Assembly: GCF_006007965.1 (NCBI RefSeq)
Contig: NZ_CP040748.1
Span: 2,108,001-2,172,000, forward strand
Direction: 5' to 3'
Length of the DNA stretch: 64,000 bases
Origin: Nocardioides jishulii
GTDB taxonomy: Bacteria > Actinomycetota > Actinomycetes > Propionibacteriales > Nocardioidaceae
The position numbers and the translations under genes were made by a program. Shown here in pieces: positions 50,228 through 58,593 of this stretch. Below the pieces are notes generated by a model that had not been told where the DNA came from, did no database searches, and saw only the letters and a program-made list of their open reading frames with translations. Every line of letters starts with the position of its first letter. Positions within the stretch are counted from its first letter, which is position 1.

Positions 50228-50866
50228 GTGCCCACCGTCGTCGATCTCTCCCGCCCCGCCCCGGAGGTCGCGCCAGGCCTCCTGGGCTGCCGGTTGACCA
50301 GCCACACCCCCGACGGCGACGTCACGCTGGTCCTCACCGAGGTGGAGGCCTACGAGGGTGCCGTCGACCCCGCCTCGCACGCCCACCGTGGCGAGACGCC
50401 GCGCAACAGCGTGATGTTCGGGCCGGCCGGCCACGCCTACGTCTACCGCTCGCACGGCATCCACTGGTGCCTCAACGTCGTCACCGGGCCGACCGGGACC
50501 GCCAGTGCGGTCCTGCTGCGCGCCGGACGCGTGGTCGACGGCGAGGACCTCGCACGTACGCGGCGCGGCGCCCACGTCGCGCTGCGCTCGCTGGCGCGCG
50601 GGCCGGGCAACCTCGGACGGGCGCTCGGGATCAGCGCCGCCGACAACGGGGCCGACCTGCTCTCCCCGGGCCACCTCTCCTCGGGCCACGGCCTGCACCT
50701 CTCCCTCACCGCCGACCCGGTGGAGGAGGTGGCCAAGGGTCCGCGCGTCGGCGTCAGCCTGGCCGCCGACGTGCCGTGGCGCTTCTGGCTCCCGGGTGAG
50801 CCCACCGTCTCGGCCTACCGCCGCTCGGTCCGGGCAATGCCCGCAGGTCCGTCCAGCGTCAGCTGA
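50228..50866 (+). CDS. DNA-3-methyladenine glycosylase (AAG/MPG type)
   Basis: Base-excision repair enzyme of 212 residues that removes alkylated purines. Family pattern: GLLGCRLTSH near 20-28, the catalytic Glu in VLTEVEAYEG, DPASHAHRGETPRNSVMFGPAGHAYVYRSHGIHWCLNVV (central block, about residues 55-92), and GPGNLGRALGI. Start GTG 50228 gives the family N-terminus. A LexA box lies 65 bases upstream, so damage induction is plausible. Confidence 0.93.
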   Translation: MPTVVDLSRPAPEVAPGLLGCRLTSHTPDGDVTLVLTEVEAYEGAVDPASHAHRGETPRNSVMFGPAGHAYVYRSHGIHWCLNVVTGPTGTASAVLLRAGRVVDGEDLARTRRGAHVALRSLARGPGNLGRALGISAADNGADLLSPGHLSSGHGLHLSLTADPVEEVAKGPRVGVSLAADVPWRFWLPGEPTVSAYRRSVRAMPAGPSSVS

Positions 50867-50909
50867 CGAACCCCTTCCCGCGGAGGGCTGGCCGTCCTAG
50901 GGTCGAAGC

Positions 50910-51311
50910 ATGAGCCTCGTCGTCCACTTCGAGATCCACGCCTCCGACCCGCAGCGCCTCATCGACTTCTACGGAGAGGTCTTCGGATGGACCTTCACCC
51001 GTTTCGGTGAGCAGCCATACTGGATCATCGACACGGGCGAGGGTTCCATCCGCCACGTGGACGTGCCCGGATTCGGGATCAACGGCGGCCTCGTCCAGCG
51101 TCCGGGCCCGGCGCCTGAGCCGGGCTCACCGGTCGTCGGCGCCAACCTCGTGGTCGGCACCGACGACGCCGACGCGGTGTACGCGAAGGCCCTCGCCGCG
51201 GGAGCCGTGGAAGCCATGCCGCTCGAAGACCAGGAGGGGGTCGGGCGCCTCGGTTACCTCATCGACCCCGACGGCAACCTCCTCGGGCTCATCGCTCCGA
51301 GCATGGACTGA
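50910..51311 (+). CDS. VOC-family (glyoxalase-like) protein
   Basis: Single vicinal-oxygen-chelate module pair of 133 residues. VHFEIHASDPQRLIDFYGEVFGW at the start gives the first metal-ligand His/Glu region; the second repeat ends YLIDPDGNLLGLI. Members bind divalent metals and act as isomerases, dioxygenases or resistance proteins; specificity is unknown. ATG 50910 has AGGG 9 bases upstream. Convergent with trpF. Confidence 0.86.
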   Translation: MSLVVHFEIHASDPQRLIDFYGEVFGWTFTRFGEQPYWIIDTGEGSIRHVDVPGFGINGGLVQRPGPAPEPGSPVVGANLVVGTDDADAVYAKALAAGAVEAMPLEDQEGVGRLGYLIDPDGNLLGLIAPSMD

Positions 51312-51329
51312 ACCCGGCGCCGAGGCCGT

Positions 51330-51938
51330 TCAGGCGGTGGCGACTGCCCGGGCGACGAAGTCGCGGATCAGCTCGACACCCTTCTCCCCCGGCGCGACCT
51401 CGACACCGCTGGAGACGTCGACGCCCCACGGGCGGACGGTGCGGATCGCTTCAGCCACGTTCGTGGGCGCAAGACCGCCGGCCACCAACCACTTGCCCTC
51501 CGGGGCTCGGTCGACCAGCTCGGACAGGTCCCAGCGTTCACCCGACCCGGGCCTGGGAGCATCGATCAGCAGCAGCTCCTCGCCGTAGGCCCCGACCTCC
51601 AACGAGGGATCCTCGTCGAGCGAGGTCGCCCGCCACACCCGCGGCACGATCGCCAGCGCGGCAGCGAAGTCGGCCTCGCCGTAGGCAGGGCCGTGCAGCT
51701 GCAGCACGTCGAAGCCCAGGCGCGAGGCGATCTCGGCCGCCTCGACGGCAGGCATGTCGTTGACCACGAGCACGGCGTCGGCCCGCCCCGTCACCGCGGC
51801 CACGACGGCCCGCGCCTCGTCCTCGGTGGCGCGACGAGAGCTCGTCGCGTTCATCACCACGCCGACGGCGTCGGCTCCGGCGTCGAGGGCGACGCGCGCA
51901 TGCTCGGCCGTGCGGAGGCCACAGATCTTCACGTACAC
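51330..51938 (-). CDS. trpF: Phosphoribosylanthranilate isomerase
   Basis: TIM-barrel enzyme of 202 residues of tryptophan synthesis. KICGL with the catalytic Cys (about 4-8), LQLHG (about 80-84), LLIDAPRPGSGERWDL and DVSSGVEVAPGEKGVELI, where the phosphate-binding SGVE motif is standard. GTG 51938 starts the frame; a GTG two codons later is possible. It stands alone, away from other trp genes, as is common in actinobacteria. The 2-oxoacid dehydrogenase gene lies upstream on the same strand. Confidence 0.93.
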   Translation of the reverse strand: MYVKICGLRTAEHARVALDAGADAVGVVMNATSSRRATEDEARAVVAAVTGRADAVLVVNDMPAVEAAEIASRLGFDVLQLHGPAYGEADFAAALAIVPRVWRATSLDEDPSLEVGAYGEELLLIDAPRPGSGERWDLSELVDRAPEGKWLVAGGLAPTNVAEAIRTVRPWGVDVSSGVEVAPGEKGVELIRDFVARAVATA

Positions 51939-51975
51939 GCAGCCATCCTCCCACCGCGCTCCAGCCGACGGCGTC

Positions 51976-52044
51976 AGCGCCCGAGGAGTCCCAGCGCTAG
52001 CGCCCGAGAAGTCCCAGCGCTAGCGCCCGAGAAGTCCCAGCGCC
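51976..52044. repeat. Three 23-bp tandem repeats across a stop codon
   Basis: Three head-to-tail copies of AGCGCCCGAGAAGTCCCAGC plus GCT (51976-51998 with one substitution, 51999-52021, 52022-52044). On the minus strand the first copy read encodes the C-terminal LGLLGR of the E1 protein and its TAG; the other two copies lie after the stop, in other frames. Confidence 0.93.
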
Positions 52045-54398
52045 GCGTCGACCACGGCGGCCGTGTCGATGCCGTGCAGCGCGTAGGCGTCCTCGAGGCT
52101 CGACGACTGTCCGAAGTCGCTGACGCCCAGGCACCTGATCCGGTCGCCTCGCACACCCGCCAGGTAGGACAGCGTGTGCGGGTGGCCGTCCATCACCGTC
52201 ACGATCGGGGCGCGGTGCTGCTCGGGGAAGAGCACGTCGACGATGTCGTCGCCGTCGGTGGCCGAGCCGACGCTGCCACGCCGGTTGAACGACCGGAAGA
52301 CCAGGTCGGGGCTGGTGAGGCAGACGACACCGGCCGTGATGCCCTGCTCGGCGAGGAGCTCGGCGGCCCGGACCACCTCCGGCATGATCGCGCCGACCCC
52401 GACCAGCGTGACCTGCTCAGCGGCAGGGTCGTGGGAGGTGAGGCGGTAGCCGCCGGCGACAGCGTGCTTGCGGCGCCGCTCCAGGAGCGCAGGGTCCTCG
52501 GGCAGGTGCGCCAGGTCCTGCGGCAGCGGGCGCGTGGTGAGGCGGAAGTAGGACGACGTACCTCCCTCGACGCCCACCCGGTCCATCGCGGCGAGCATCG
52601 TCCACTCCAGGTCCTGGGCGAAGGCGGGCTCCCACGCGATGCACTCGGGCTGCTCGAGGCCGATGGAGGGCGTGTAGATCGACTGGTGGGCGCCACCCTC
52701 GGGAGCCAGCGTCACCCCGCTCGGCGTGCCGATGATGATCGACTGGCCGCCGGAGTAGATGCCGTACGACCACGGCTCCAGCGCGCGCGGGATGAACGGG
52801 TCGTAGAGCGTCGCGATCGGGATCAGTCGCTCCCCCCACCGCGACCAGGTCGCGCCGAGCTCTCCCAGCAGGCAGACCAGGTTGACCTCGGCGATGCCCA
52901 GCTCGATGTGCTGGCCCTGCCTGCCCTCGGCCCACTTCAGCACCCGCTCGGCGTCGTCGGCGAACCAGTCCCGGCGGTCCTTGACCGACCAGACGCCGGT
53001 CTTGTTGATCCACCCGCCGAGGTTGGTGGAGGAGGCGACGTCCGGGCTGCAGGTGACGACGCGACCGGCCACCTCGGGCGCCTCACGCGTGAGGTCCGCC
53101 AGGAACCGGCCGAGCGCGGCCTGGGTCGAGATCGGCGCACGGTGGGCCCGCGACATGCCCGACGGCACGGAGATCGTCGGGGTCGGGGTCACCGGCTCGC
53201 GACGCAGCGCCTCGCCGCGCGTACGGCACAGCGCAGCGGCAGCGGAGTCGTCCGGGAGCGGGGCCCACGGGTCCGCCGGGTCGACGCCCGAGGCAGCCGC
53301 CAGCTCGAGCATCTGCTCCTCGCTGATCAGCGCCGAGTGGTTGTTGGGGTGTCCCTCGGTGGGAAGGCCGCGCCCCTTGACCGTGTAGGCGAAGACCACC
53401 GTCGGCCGGGTCGGGTCGACGGTGCGGTAGGCGTCGAGGAGCAGGCCGATGTCGTGGCCGCCCAGGTCGCGGATGGCGACGGCCAGCACGTCGGGGGTGA
53501 TGTCGGCGAGCAGCTCACGCAGGCTGGACGAGCCGTCGTCGCCCAGGATGCGGTCGGCGATCTGGTCCGCCGGCACCCGGAGCATCCGCTGGTACTCCTC
53601 GTTGGGCATCTCCTCCAGCCGGGTGCGCAGCTCGTCGCCGCCCGGGCGCTCGAAGAGGCGCGAGATCGTGGAGCCCCACTTGAGCGTGATGACCTGCCAC
53701 CCGGCTGCCTCGAACATGCCGCGCAGGCGGTGGGTCTGCACGTCGGGCACCACGCGGTCGAGCGACTGGCGGTTGAGGTCGACGATCCACAGCAGCTCAC
53801 CCAGGCAGGCCACGGCGGGGTCGGCGACGGCCTCCCAGATCGCGCCCTCGTCGAGCTCGGCGTCACCCAGCAGCGAGATGAAGCGGCCGGCCGGAGGGGT
53901 CTGCGGGAAGCGGGACTTCACGTAGCGGTGAGACATGGCGGCCCAGAGCGCAGCAGTGGGGCCGATGCCCACCGAGCCGGTCGAGAAGTCGACCGTGTCG
54001 GGGTCCTTGCGGCGGCTCGGGTAGGACTGGAGGCCACCCTTGGCCCGCAGGGTGGTGAGGTACTTCGGGTCCAGGTCGCCCAGCAGGTGGTTGATCGCGT
54101 GCAGCGCCGGCGAGGCGTGCGGCTTCACCGAGACCCGGTCGTGACGGTCCAGCTCGGCGAACCAGAGCGAGACCATGATGTCGATCATCGAGGCGCTGGA
54201 GGCCTGGTGACCGCCGACCTTGACCCCGGAGGTGTTCTCCCGTCCGCGGTTGGCCTCGTTGATCATCGCCGACGAGAGCCACAGCACGCGCTGGGAGATC
54301 TCCCGGAGGACGGCAAGGTCGGCCGGCGTGGCGCCGGCCGTCACACCGGAGGCGGGCAGGTCAGGCGTCTCAACAGGGGGGTGGGCGTCCACGGACAT
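52020..54398 (-). CDS. Homodimeric 2-oxoacid dehydrogenase E1 (pyruvate dehydrogenase / transketolase-like)
   Basis: ThDP-dependent protein of 792 residues with the AceE/transketolase three-domain layout. ThDP-binding GDAELDEGAIWEA ... N (about 190-225), GHPNNHSALIS in the first domain, the PYR domain with HIELGIAEVN (about 500-520, activating Glu) and a TK C-terminal domain (about 640-792). It is shorter than E. coli AceE (about 890) and lacks any lipoyl domain. Start ATG 54398 has GGAGA 5 bases upstream; frame beyond it runs into the Lrp gene region. Divergent from an Lrp-type regulator that probably controls it. The 2-oxo acid used is not certain. Confidence 0.82.
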   Translation of the reverse strand: MSVDAHPPVETPDLPASGVTAGATPADLAVLREISQRVLWLSSAMINEANRGRENTSGVKVGGHQASSASMIDIMVSLWFAELDRHDRVSVKPHASPALHAINHLLGDLDPKYLTTLRAKGGLQSYPSRRKDPDTVDFSTGSVGIGPTAALWAAMSHRYVKSRFPQTPPAGRFISLLGDAELDEGAIWEAVADPAVACLGELLWIVDLNRQSLDRVVPDVQTHRLRGMFEAAGWQVITLKWGSTISRLFERPGGDELRTRLEEMPNEEYQRMLRVPADQIADRILGDDGSSSLRELLADITPDVLAVAIRDLGGHDIGLLLDAYRTVDPTRPTVVFAYTVKGRGLPTEGHPNNHSALISEEQMLELAAASGVDPADPWAPLPDDSAAAALCRTRGEALRREPVTPTPTISVPSGMSRAHRAPISTQAALGRFLADLTREAPEVAGRVVTCSPDVASSTNLGGWINKTGVWSVKDRRDWFADDAERVLKWAEGRQGQHIELGIAEVNLVCLLGELGATWSRWGERLIPIATLYDPFIPRALEPWSYGIYSGGQSIIIGTPSGVTLAPEGGAHQSIYTPSIGLEQPECIAWEPAFAQDLEWTMLAAMDRVGVEGGTSSYFRLTTRPLPQDLAHLPEDPALLERRRKHAVAGGYRLTSHDPAAEQVTLVGVGAIMPEVVRAAELLAEQGITAGVVCLTSPDLVFRSFNRRGSVGSATDGDDIVDVLFPEQHRAPIVTVMDGHPHTLSYLAGVRGDRIRCLGVSDFGQSSSLEDAYALHGIDTAAVVDAALGLLGR

Positions 54399-54549
54399 GG
54401 GGGTCTCCGTCTCTCGGGCTGCAGCAGGGACAGGATCGAACGTTCCCCGACGGAACACAACTAAGTGGCGCGAAACACCGCCAGAAGGGCGCATTCCGCC
54501 CCCTTTCACGGCCGTTGGCGCACGGAACTCTCGCCCGGGTACTAGTTTC

Positions 54550-55011
54550 ATGTCCATGCCAGTCGCCGAGCTCGATGCCACGGACCGCCAGATCCTCGAC
54601 CTGCTCATCGAGGACGGACGGCGCAGCGTCCGTGAGATCGCCGACCTCGTGGGCCTCTCCCCCAGCCCGGTCCGCCGGCGCATCGAGCGGCTAGAGAACC
54701 AGGGCGTGATCGTGGGCTACACCGCGGTCGTCGACGAGAGCCGCCTGGGCAACACCTTCGAGGCCTTCGCCGAACTGCGCTTCGCCGGCAACACCGAGGT
54801 CTCCGAGATCACCGCGTCGGCCAAGGACATCCCCGAGGTGATCGCCATCTACACGGTGGCCGGCGACCCGGACGCCATCGTGCACTTCAAGGTCTCCAAC
54901 CTGCGCCACCTGCACTCGCTCATCGACCTGATCCGCCGCGACGGTCACGTGATCGGCACCAAGACCCTGATGGTGCTCGACTCGTGGCAACGTGGGACTC
55001 CCTCGCCCTGA
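54550..55011 (+). CDS. Lrp/AsnC family transcriptional regulator
   Basis: Regulator of 153 residues: N-terminal winged helix-turn-helix (about 6-60, LDATDRQILDLLIEDGRRS, LVGLSPSPVRRRIERLE) and C-terminal RAM ligand domain (about 70-145). ATG 54550 has no ribosome site, but TACTAG (54542-54547) just upstream fits a -10, so the mRNA is probably leaderless. Divergent from the 2-oxoacid dehydrogenase E1 gene, its likely target. Amino acid or 2-oxo acid ligand expected. Confidence 0.9.
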   Translation: MSMPVAELDATDRQILDLLIEDGRRSVREIADLVGLSPSPVRRRIERLENQGVIVGYTAVVDESRLGNTFEAFAELRFAGNTEVSEITASAKDIPEVIAIYTVAGDPDAIVHFKVSNLRHLHSLIDLIRRDGHVIGTKTLMVLDSWQRGTPSP

Positions 55012-55068
55012 CCGTCCCACGGTCTGACCGCCGGTCCGTCGGCGGTCCCCACTCCAACGGAGGCCGCC

Positions 55069-55542
55069 ATGCCCGTACGCAGCGCCGGACTCCTGGTCCA
55101 CCGCACCGGCGAGCAAGGACTCGAGGTGCTCCTCGTGCATCCCGGCGGCCCGTTCTGGGCGCGCAAGGATGCCGGGGTGTGGTCGATCCCGAAGGGCGAG
55201 TACCTCGAGGACGAGGAACCGCTCGCCGCGGCCCGTCGCGAGTTCGCCGAGGAGGTCGGCCAGCCTGCCCCCGCGGGTGACGTCGTCGACCTCGGTGCCC
55301 TCCGGCAGCCGAGCGGCAAGGTCGTGCAGGCGTACGCGGTCGAGGGCGACGTCGACCTGACCGACTTCCGCAGCAACACCTTCGAGCTCGAGTGGCCGCG
55401 GGGATCGGGCCGCGTCCAGCACTTCCCCGAGGTCGACCGTGCCGCCTGGGTCGGGGTGGAGCGCGCCCGTGAGCTGCTGCTCCGCGGGCAGGTCCCCTTC
55501 CTCGACGCCTTGGTGGAACGGATGCGCCCGGACCCGACCTGA
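55069..55542 (+). CDS. NUDIX hydrolase
   Basis: Hydrolase of 157 residues for nucleoside-diphosphate-linked compounds. The complete Nudix box GX5EX7REX2EEXG is at about residues 45-67 (G..EDEEPLAAARREFAEEVG). N-terminal VRSAGLLVHR and FWARKDAGVWSIPKGE are typical of the DR1025/8-oxo-dGTP-type subfamily. ATG 55069 has GGAGG 5 bases upstream. Substrate unknown. Confidence 0.92.
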   Translation: MPVRSAGLLVHRTGEQGLEVLLVHPGGPFWARKDAGVWSIPKGEYLEDEEPLAAARREFAEEVGQPAPAGDVVDLGALRQPSGKVVQAYAVEGDVDLTDFRSNTFELEWPRGSGRVQHFPEVDRAAWVGVERARELLLRGQVPFLDALVERMRPDPT

Positions 55543-55583
55543 CGCCTGCGCGTGGCCAGAACCCATCGGGGTACCGGTCGGGG

Positions 55584-56051
55584 ATGGTCGAGGACAGGCG
55601 TGAAGAGACGGCTGCGGAGCGGGCGGACCGCAACTGGACGGACCTCCTGCAGGAGGTCCGCGTCCTGCAGACCGGGGTGCAGCTGCTGAGCGGCTTCCTG
55701 CTCACCCTGCCGTTCATGCCGCGGTTCGACCGCCTCGACGACGTCCAGGTCGCTCTCTACCTCACCCTCGTCGTGCTGGCGGCGGCCACGACCCTCGTCC
55801 TCCTGGGCGCCGTGGCCCTGCACCGGCGCTTCTTCCAGGAACAGCGCAAGGAGTCCCTGGTCCAGGTCGGCCACCGGCTGGCGCAGGTGGCGCTCGCGCT
55901 GGGGGCGGCGCTCGCGCTCGGGGCGACCGTCTTCGTCCTCGACGTGGTGCTCACCCGCGCCGTCGCCGCCTGGGTGGGGGCGAGCATGGTCGCGATCGGG
56001 GTGGGCGCGTGGGCGCTCCTCACACACGCGGTCCTCACCGCGCCCGACTGA
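55584..56051 (+). CDS. DUF6328 family membrane protein
   Basis: Membrane protein of 155 residues with four hydrophobic segments (about 33-48, 57-80, 103-122, 126-150) after a charged N-terminus containing NWTDLLQEVRVLQTGVQLLSGFLL, the family core. ATG 55584 directly follows a GGGG run. Unknown function. Convergent with the topoisomerase gene. Confidence 0.82.
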   Translation: MVEDRREETAAERADRNWTDLLQEVRVLQTGVQLLSGFLLTLPFMPRFDRLDDVQVALYLTLVVLAAATTLVLLGAVALHRRFFQEQRKESLVQVGHRLAQVALALGAALALGATVFVLDVVLTRAVAAWVGASMVAIGVGAWALLTHAVLTAPD

Positions 56052-56078
56052 TCCCTGTGCCGCAGACCGGTCGTCGGC

Positions 56079-57080
56079 TCACTCCTCGCCGTCGAGCAGC
56101 CGCAGCACGGCCAGCTCGAGGCGTCGGGAGCGCTCCTGGCCCTCCAGCTGCGCCCTGGCCACGGCGCGCTTCACGGTGCGTCCCTCGTCGTAGGCGTCGA
56201 CCACGCGCGGGTCGACGTAGGAGGTCCGCGCCTGGGTGGGCGTGTTGCCCAGGAGGCTCGAGGCCTCCTCCCACGTGCGGGTCAGGGCCGCGCTCCGCTC
56301 CTTCTTGGTCGTCGCAGGCCCCTCGTCCCCCAGGACGGCGGCGGCGATGACGGTCGCGTGCCACGTCCTGAAGTCCTTGGCCGTGGCGTCGACGCCCGTG
56401 GTGCGGCGGATGTAGTCGTTGACGACCTCGGAGGTGAGCGGTGCCCACGTCGGCCCTGCACGGGAGACGAGGAGGCAGAGCCCTTCGTCGCGCCGTCGCC
56501 GCATCGTGCCGAGCGCCGCGACCAGGTCAGCGTCCGCGAGCTCGACGTGGTGCTCCACGCCGGACTTGCCGATGAAGTCGAAGTGCAGCACGCCCCGCTT
56601 CTGCCTGACGTGGCTGCGCTCGAGCGTGGTGAGCCCGAAGCTGCCGTACGTGTCGGCGTAGACGTCGTTGCCGACCCGGAAGCAGCCGAGGTCCAGGAGG
56701 CGGAAGGCGACGGCGCAGGCCCGGTCGGCCGGCATGCCGGAGAGCGCCAGGTCACGGGCGACCCGTCCGCGCGCACGGCCCAGGGCAGCGCCCAGCTCCT
56801 GGCAGCGCTCGAACTTCTCTGCGTCCTTCTTCTCCCGCCAGGCCGGGTGGTAGAGGTACTGGAGGCGTCCGGCGTCGTCGGTGCCGACGGCCTGGAGGTG
56901 GCCGCGGGGGTCGGGGCAGATCCACACGTCGGTCCACGCCGGCGGGATCGCCAGGTCACGGACACGCTGACGCTCCTCCTCCGGCAGCGGACGGCCGTCC
57001 TGGTCCAGCAGGGCGAAGCCCTTGCCGGCCCGACGTCGGGTCCACCCGGGGCTCTCCCGCGAGACGTGCCTCAGTCGCAT
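56079..57080 (-). CDS. DNA topoisomerase IB
   Basis: Poxvirus-type topoisomerase I of 333 residues that relaxes supercoils through a 3'-phosphotyrosine. Catalytic residues can be placed: Arg near FRVGNDVYADTYG (about 140), Lys in the KRG/KSG beta turn, Arg-x-x-His in DFRTWHAT, and Tyr in TQARTSYVDPRV (about 290). Start ATG 57080 gives the family N-terminus (RLRHVSRESPGWTRRRAGKGF); upstream frame is spurious. Such enzymes are frequent in actinobacteria. Not linked functionally to neighbours. Confidence 0.93.
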   Translation of the reverse strand: MRLRHVSRESPGWTRRRAGKGFALLDQDGRPLPEEERQRVRDLAIPPAWTDVWICPDPRGHLQAVGTDDAGRLQYLYHPAWREKKDAEKFERCQELGAALGRARGRVARDLALSGMPADRACAVAFRLLDLGCFRVGNDVYADTYGSFGLTTLERSHVRQKRGVLHFDFIGKSGVEHHVELADADLVAALGTMRRRRDEGLCLLVSRAGPTWAPLTSEVVNDYIRRTTGVDATAKDFRTWHATVIAAAVLGDEGPATTKKERSAALTRTWEEASSLLGNTPTQARTSYVDPRVVDAYDEGRTVKRAVARAQLEGQERSRRLELAVLRLLDGEE

Positions 57081-57262
57081 CCGCCCACTCCTGTCGCTCG
57101 GCACGGGGGGCCCGGCGTCGTCGCCCGACCTCACCCGCTTGCTGCACACCGTTCCCACTGGCCGCCCCGCCGACACACCAGCCCTGCACGCAGCAGGCTG
57201 TGTCGCCGACGTGCCGGCCGGCGCGCGCACCATGCCGCGGGAGGGCTGGGTACCCTCACCAC

Positions 57263-57826
57263 ATGGCGTTGATCGTGACCGACACGCTCCGTCTCGGAGC
57301 GGTGGTCTGCCTCGTGCCCGCGGTCGCCCTCGACGGCGCCATCGGCGGAGCGCTGATGTTCCTCGTGCTCGGGGGCTGCATGGTCCCGCGGCTGCTGGGC
57401 ACCTCGCTCACGGTCGACGCCCTGCACTGCACAGTCCTGCTCGTCGCCGCATGGGCGGCCCTCCTGGACTGGTACGTCGCCGTCCCGTGGCTCGACCTCG
57501 TCGTGCACGCGATGGCCACCGGTCTCCTCGCGGTCATGGTGTGGCACCTCCTCCACGACCTCGGGGTGCTGAGCCACGGCACCGGCGCCGTGGCGGTCCG
57601 GGTCGAGGCGCTGGCCGGCATCACCTCCATGGGCGCCCTGCTGGCCCTGCTCTGGGAGATCGGTGAGTGGCTCGGCCACACCTACCTCGACCCCGCGATC
57701 CAGGTCGGCTACGACGACACCGTCACCGACCTGCTCGCCGGGGTCGTGGGGGCCTTCCTGGCGGGCGTGGCGGCCCGACGCCACGTGGCTGTCGAGGCGC
57801 CCGCGTCGGTCGAGGCGGGCAGGTGA
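57263..57826 (+). CDS. Membrane protein upstream of the glycosyltransferase
   Basis: Protein of 187 residues with about five to six hydrophobic segments. The motif VVHAMATGLLAVMVWHLLHDLG, LLWEIGEWLGHTYLDPAIQVGYDDTVTDLLAGVVGAF recalls the YjdF/DUF2238 family of unknown function. ATG 57263 lies just after a -10-like TACCCT (57250-57255), so the mRNA may be near-leaderless. The next gene overlaps by 4 bases (GTGA). Confidence 0.7.
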   Translation: MALIVTDTLRLGAVVCLVPAVALDGAIGGALMFLVLGGCMVPRLLGTSLTVDALHCTVLLVAAWAALLDWYVAVPWLDLVVHAMATGLLAVMVWHLLHDLGVLSHGTGAVAVRVEALAGITSMGALLALLWEIGEWLGHTYLDPAIQVGYDDTVTDLLAGVVGAFLAGVAARRHVAVEAPASVEAGR

Positions 57827-58593
57827 ACCCCCGCCTGCCCACGCCCGACTCGCAGCGGGTCTCGGTGGTCATCCCGGTGCTGGACGACGCCGTCGAGCTG
57901 CGTGAGTGCCTGGCCCTGCTGGCCCGCCAGGAGACCCCTCCCCTCGAGGTGGTCGTGGTCGACAACGGCTGCTCCGACAACTCCGTCGAGGTGGCCCTGG
58001 CGGCCGGTGCCCGGGTCGTACGCGAGGAACGGCGCGGGATTCCACGCGCAGCCGCCGCCGGCTACGACGCCGCGCGCGGCGGGATCGTCGCCCGCCTCGA
58101 CGCCGACTCCCGCCCCGCACCCGACTGGACGACCCGCCTCTCGAGAGCCATGGCCGACGAGACCGTCGACGCGGTCACCGGCCCGGGACGCTTCCACGAC
58201 GTCGCCTGGCCCGTGCGCGCGCTCGCCGGACTGGTCTACCTCGGCGCCTACTACGCGCTCACCACGCTGGCGACGGCCAACACGCCTCTGTGGGGCTCCT
58301 CGATGGCGATCCGCCGCTCCTCGTGGCAACGGGTTCGCGACCAGGTCCACCTCGACGCCGACGTCCACGACGACATGGACCTCTCGTTCGCCCTCGGTCC
58401 ACGCGCGACGATCCGGTACGTCCACGGCCTCGGGGTGGGGGTCTCCGGACGTTCCTTGGTGGGGCTCCCCCAGCTGCGCCGCCGGATGGACCGCGCCTTC
58501 ACGACCCTGCGCCTCAACTGGGCCATCTCCCCGCCGTGGGAGCGCTGGCAGCGCAGGCTCAGCCCAGGGCGTGCAGGATCAACACCTGGGTGA
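57823..58593 (+). CDS. Family 2 glycosyltransferase, possible carotenoid glucosyltransferase
   Basis: Inverting glycosyltransferase of 256 residues. GT-A features: VSVVIPVLDDAVELREC, VVVVDNGCSDNS (about 42-53), the DADSR metal motif (about 82-86), and HDDMDLSF near the catalytic base. A hydrophobic stretch (about 130-150) may touch the membrane. Start GTG 57823 overlaps the upstream stop. It converges on the carotenoid operon with a 35-base overlap, so glycosylation of the C50 carotenoid, as done by corynebacterial CrtX, is plausible but inferred from position only. Confidence 0.8.
   Translation: MNPRLPTPDSQRVSVVIPVLDDAVELRECLALLARQETPPLEVVVVDNGCSDNSVEVALAAGARVVREERRGIPRAAAAGYDAARGGIVARLDADSRPAPDWTTRLSRAMADETVDAVTGPGRFHDVAWPVRALAGLVYLGAYYALTTLATANTPLWGSSMAIRRSSWQRVRDQVHLDADVHDDMDLSFALGPRATIRYVHGLGVGVSGRSLVGLPQLRRRMDRAFTTLRLNWAISPPWERWQRRLSPGRAGSTPG

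Noticed and set aside
55569..55574. GGGTAC before the DUF6328 gene
   Set aside because: Lacks a suitable -35 and would leave almost no leader; too weak to call.
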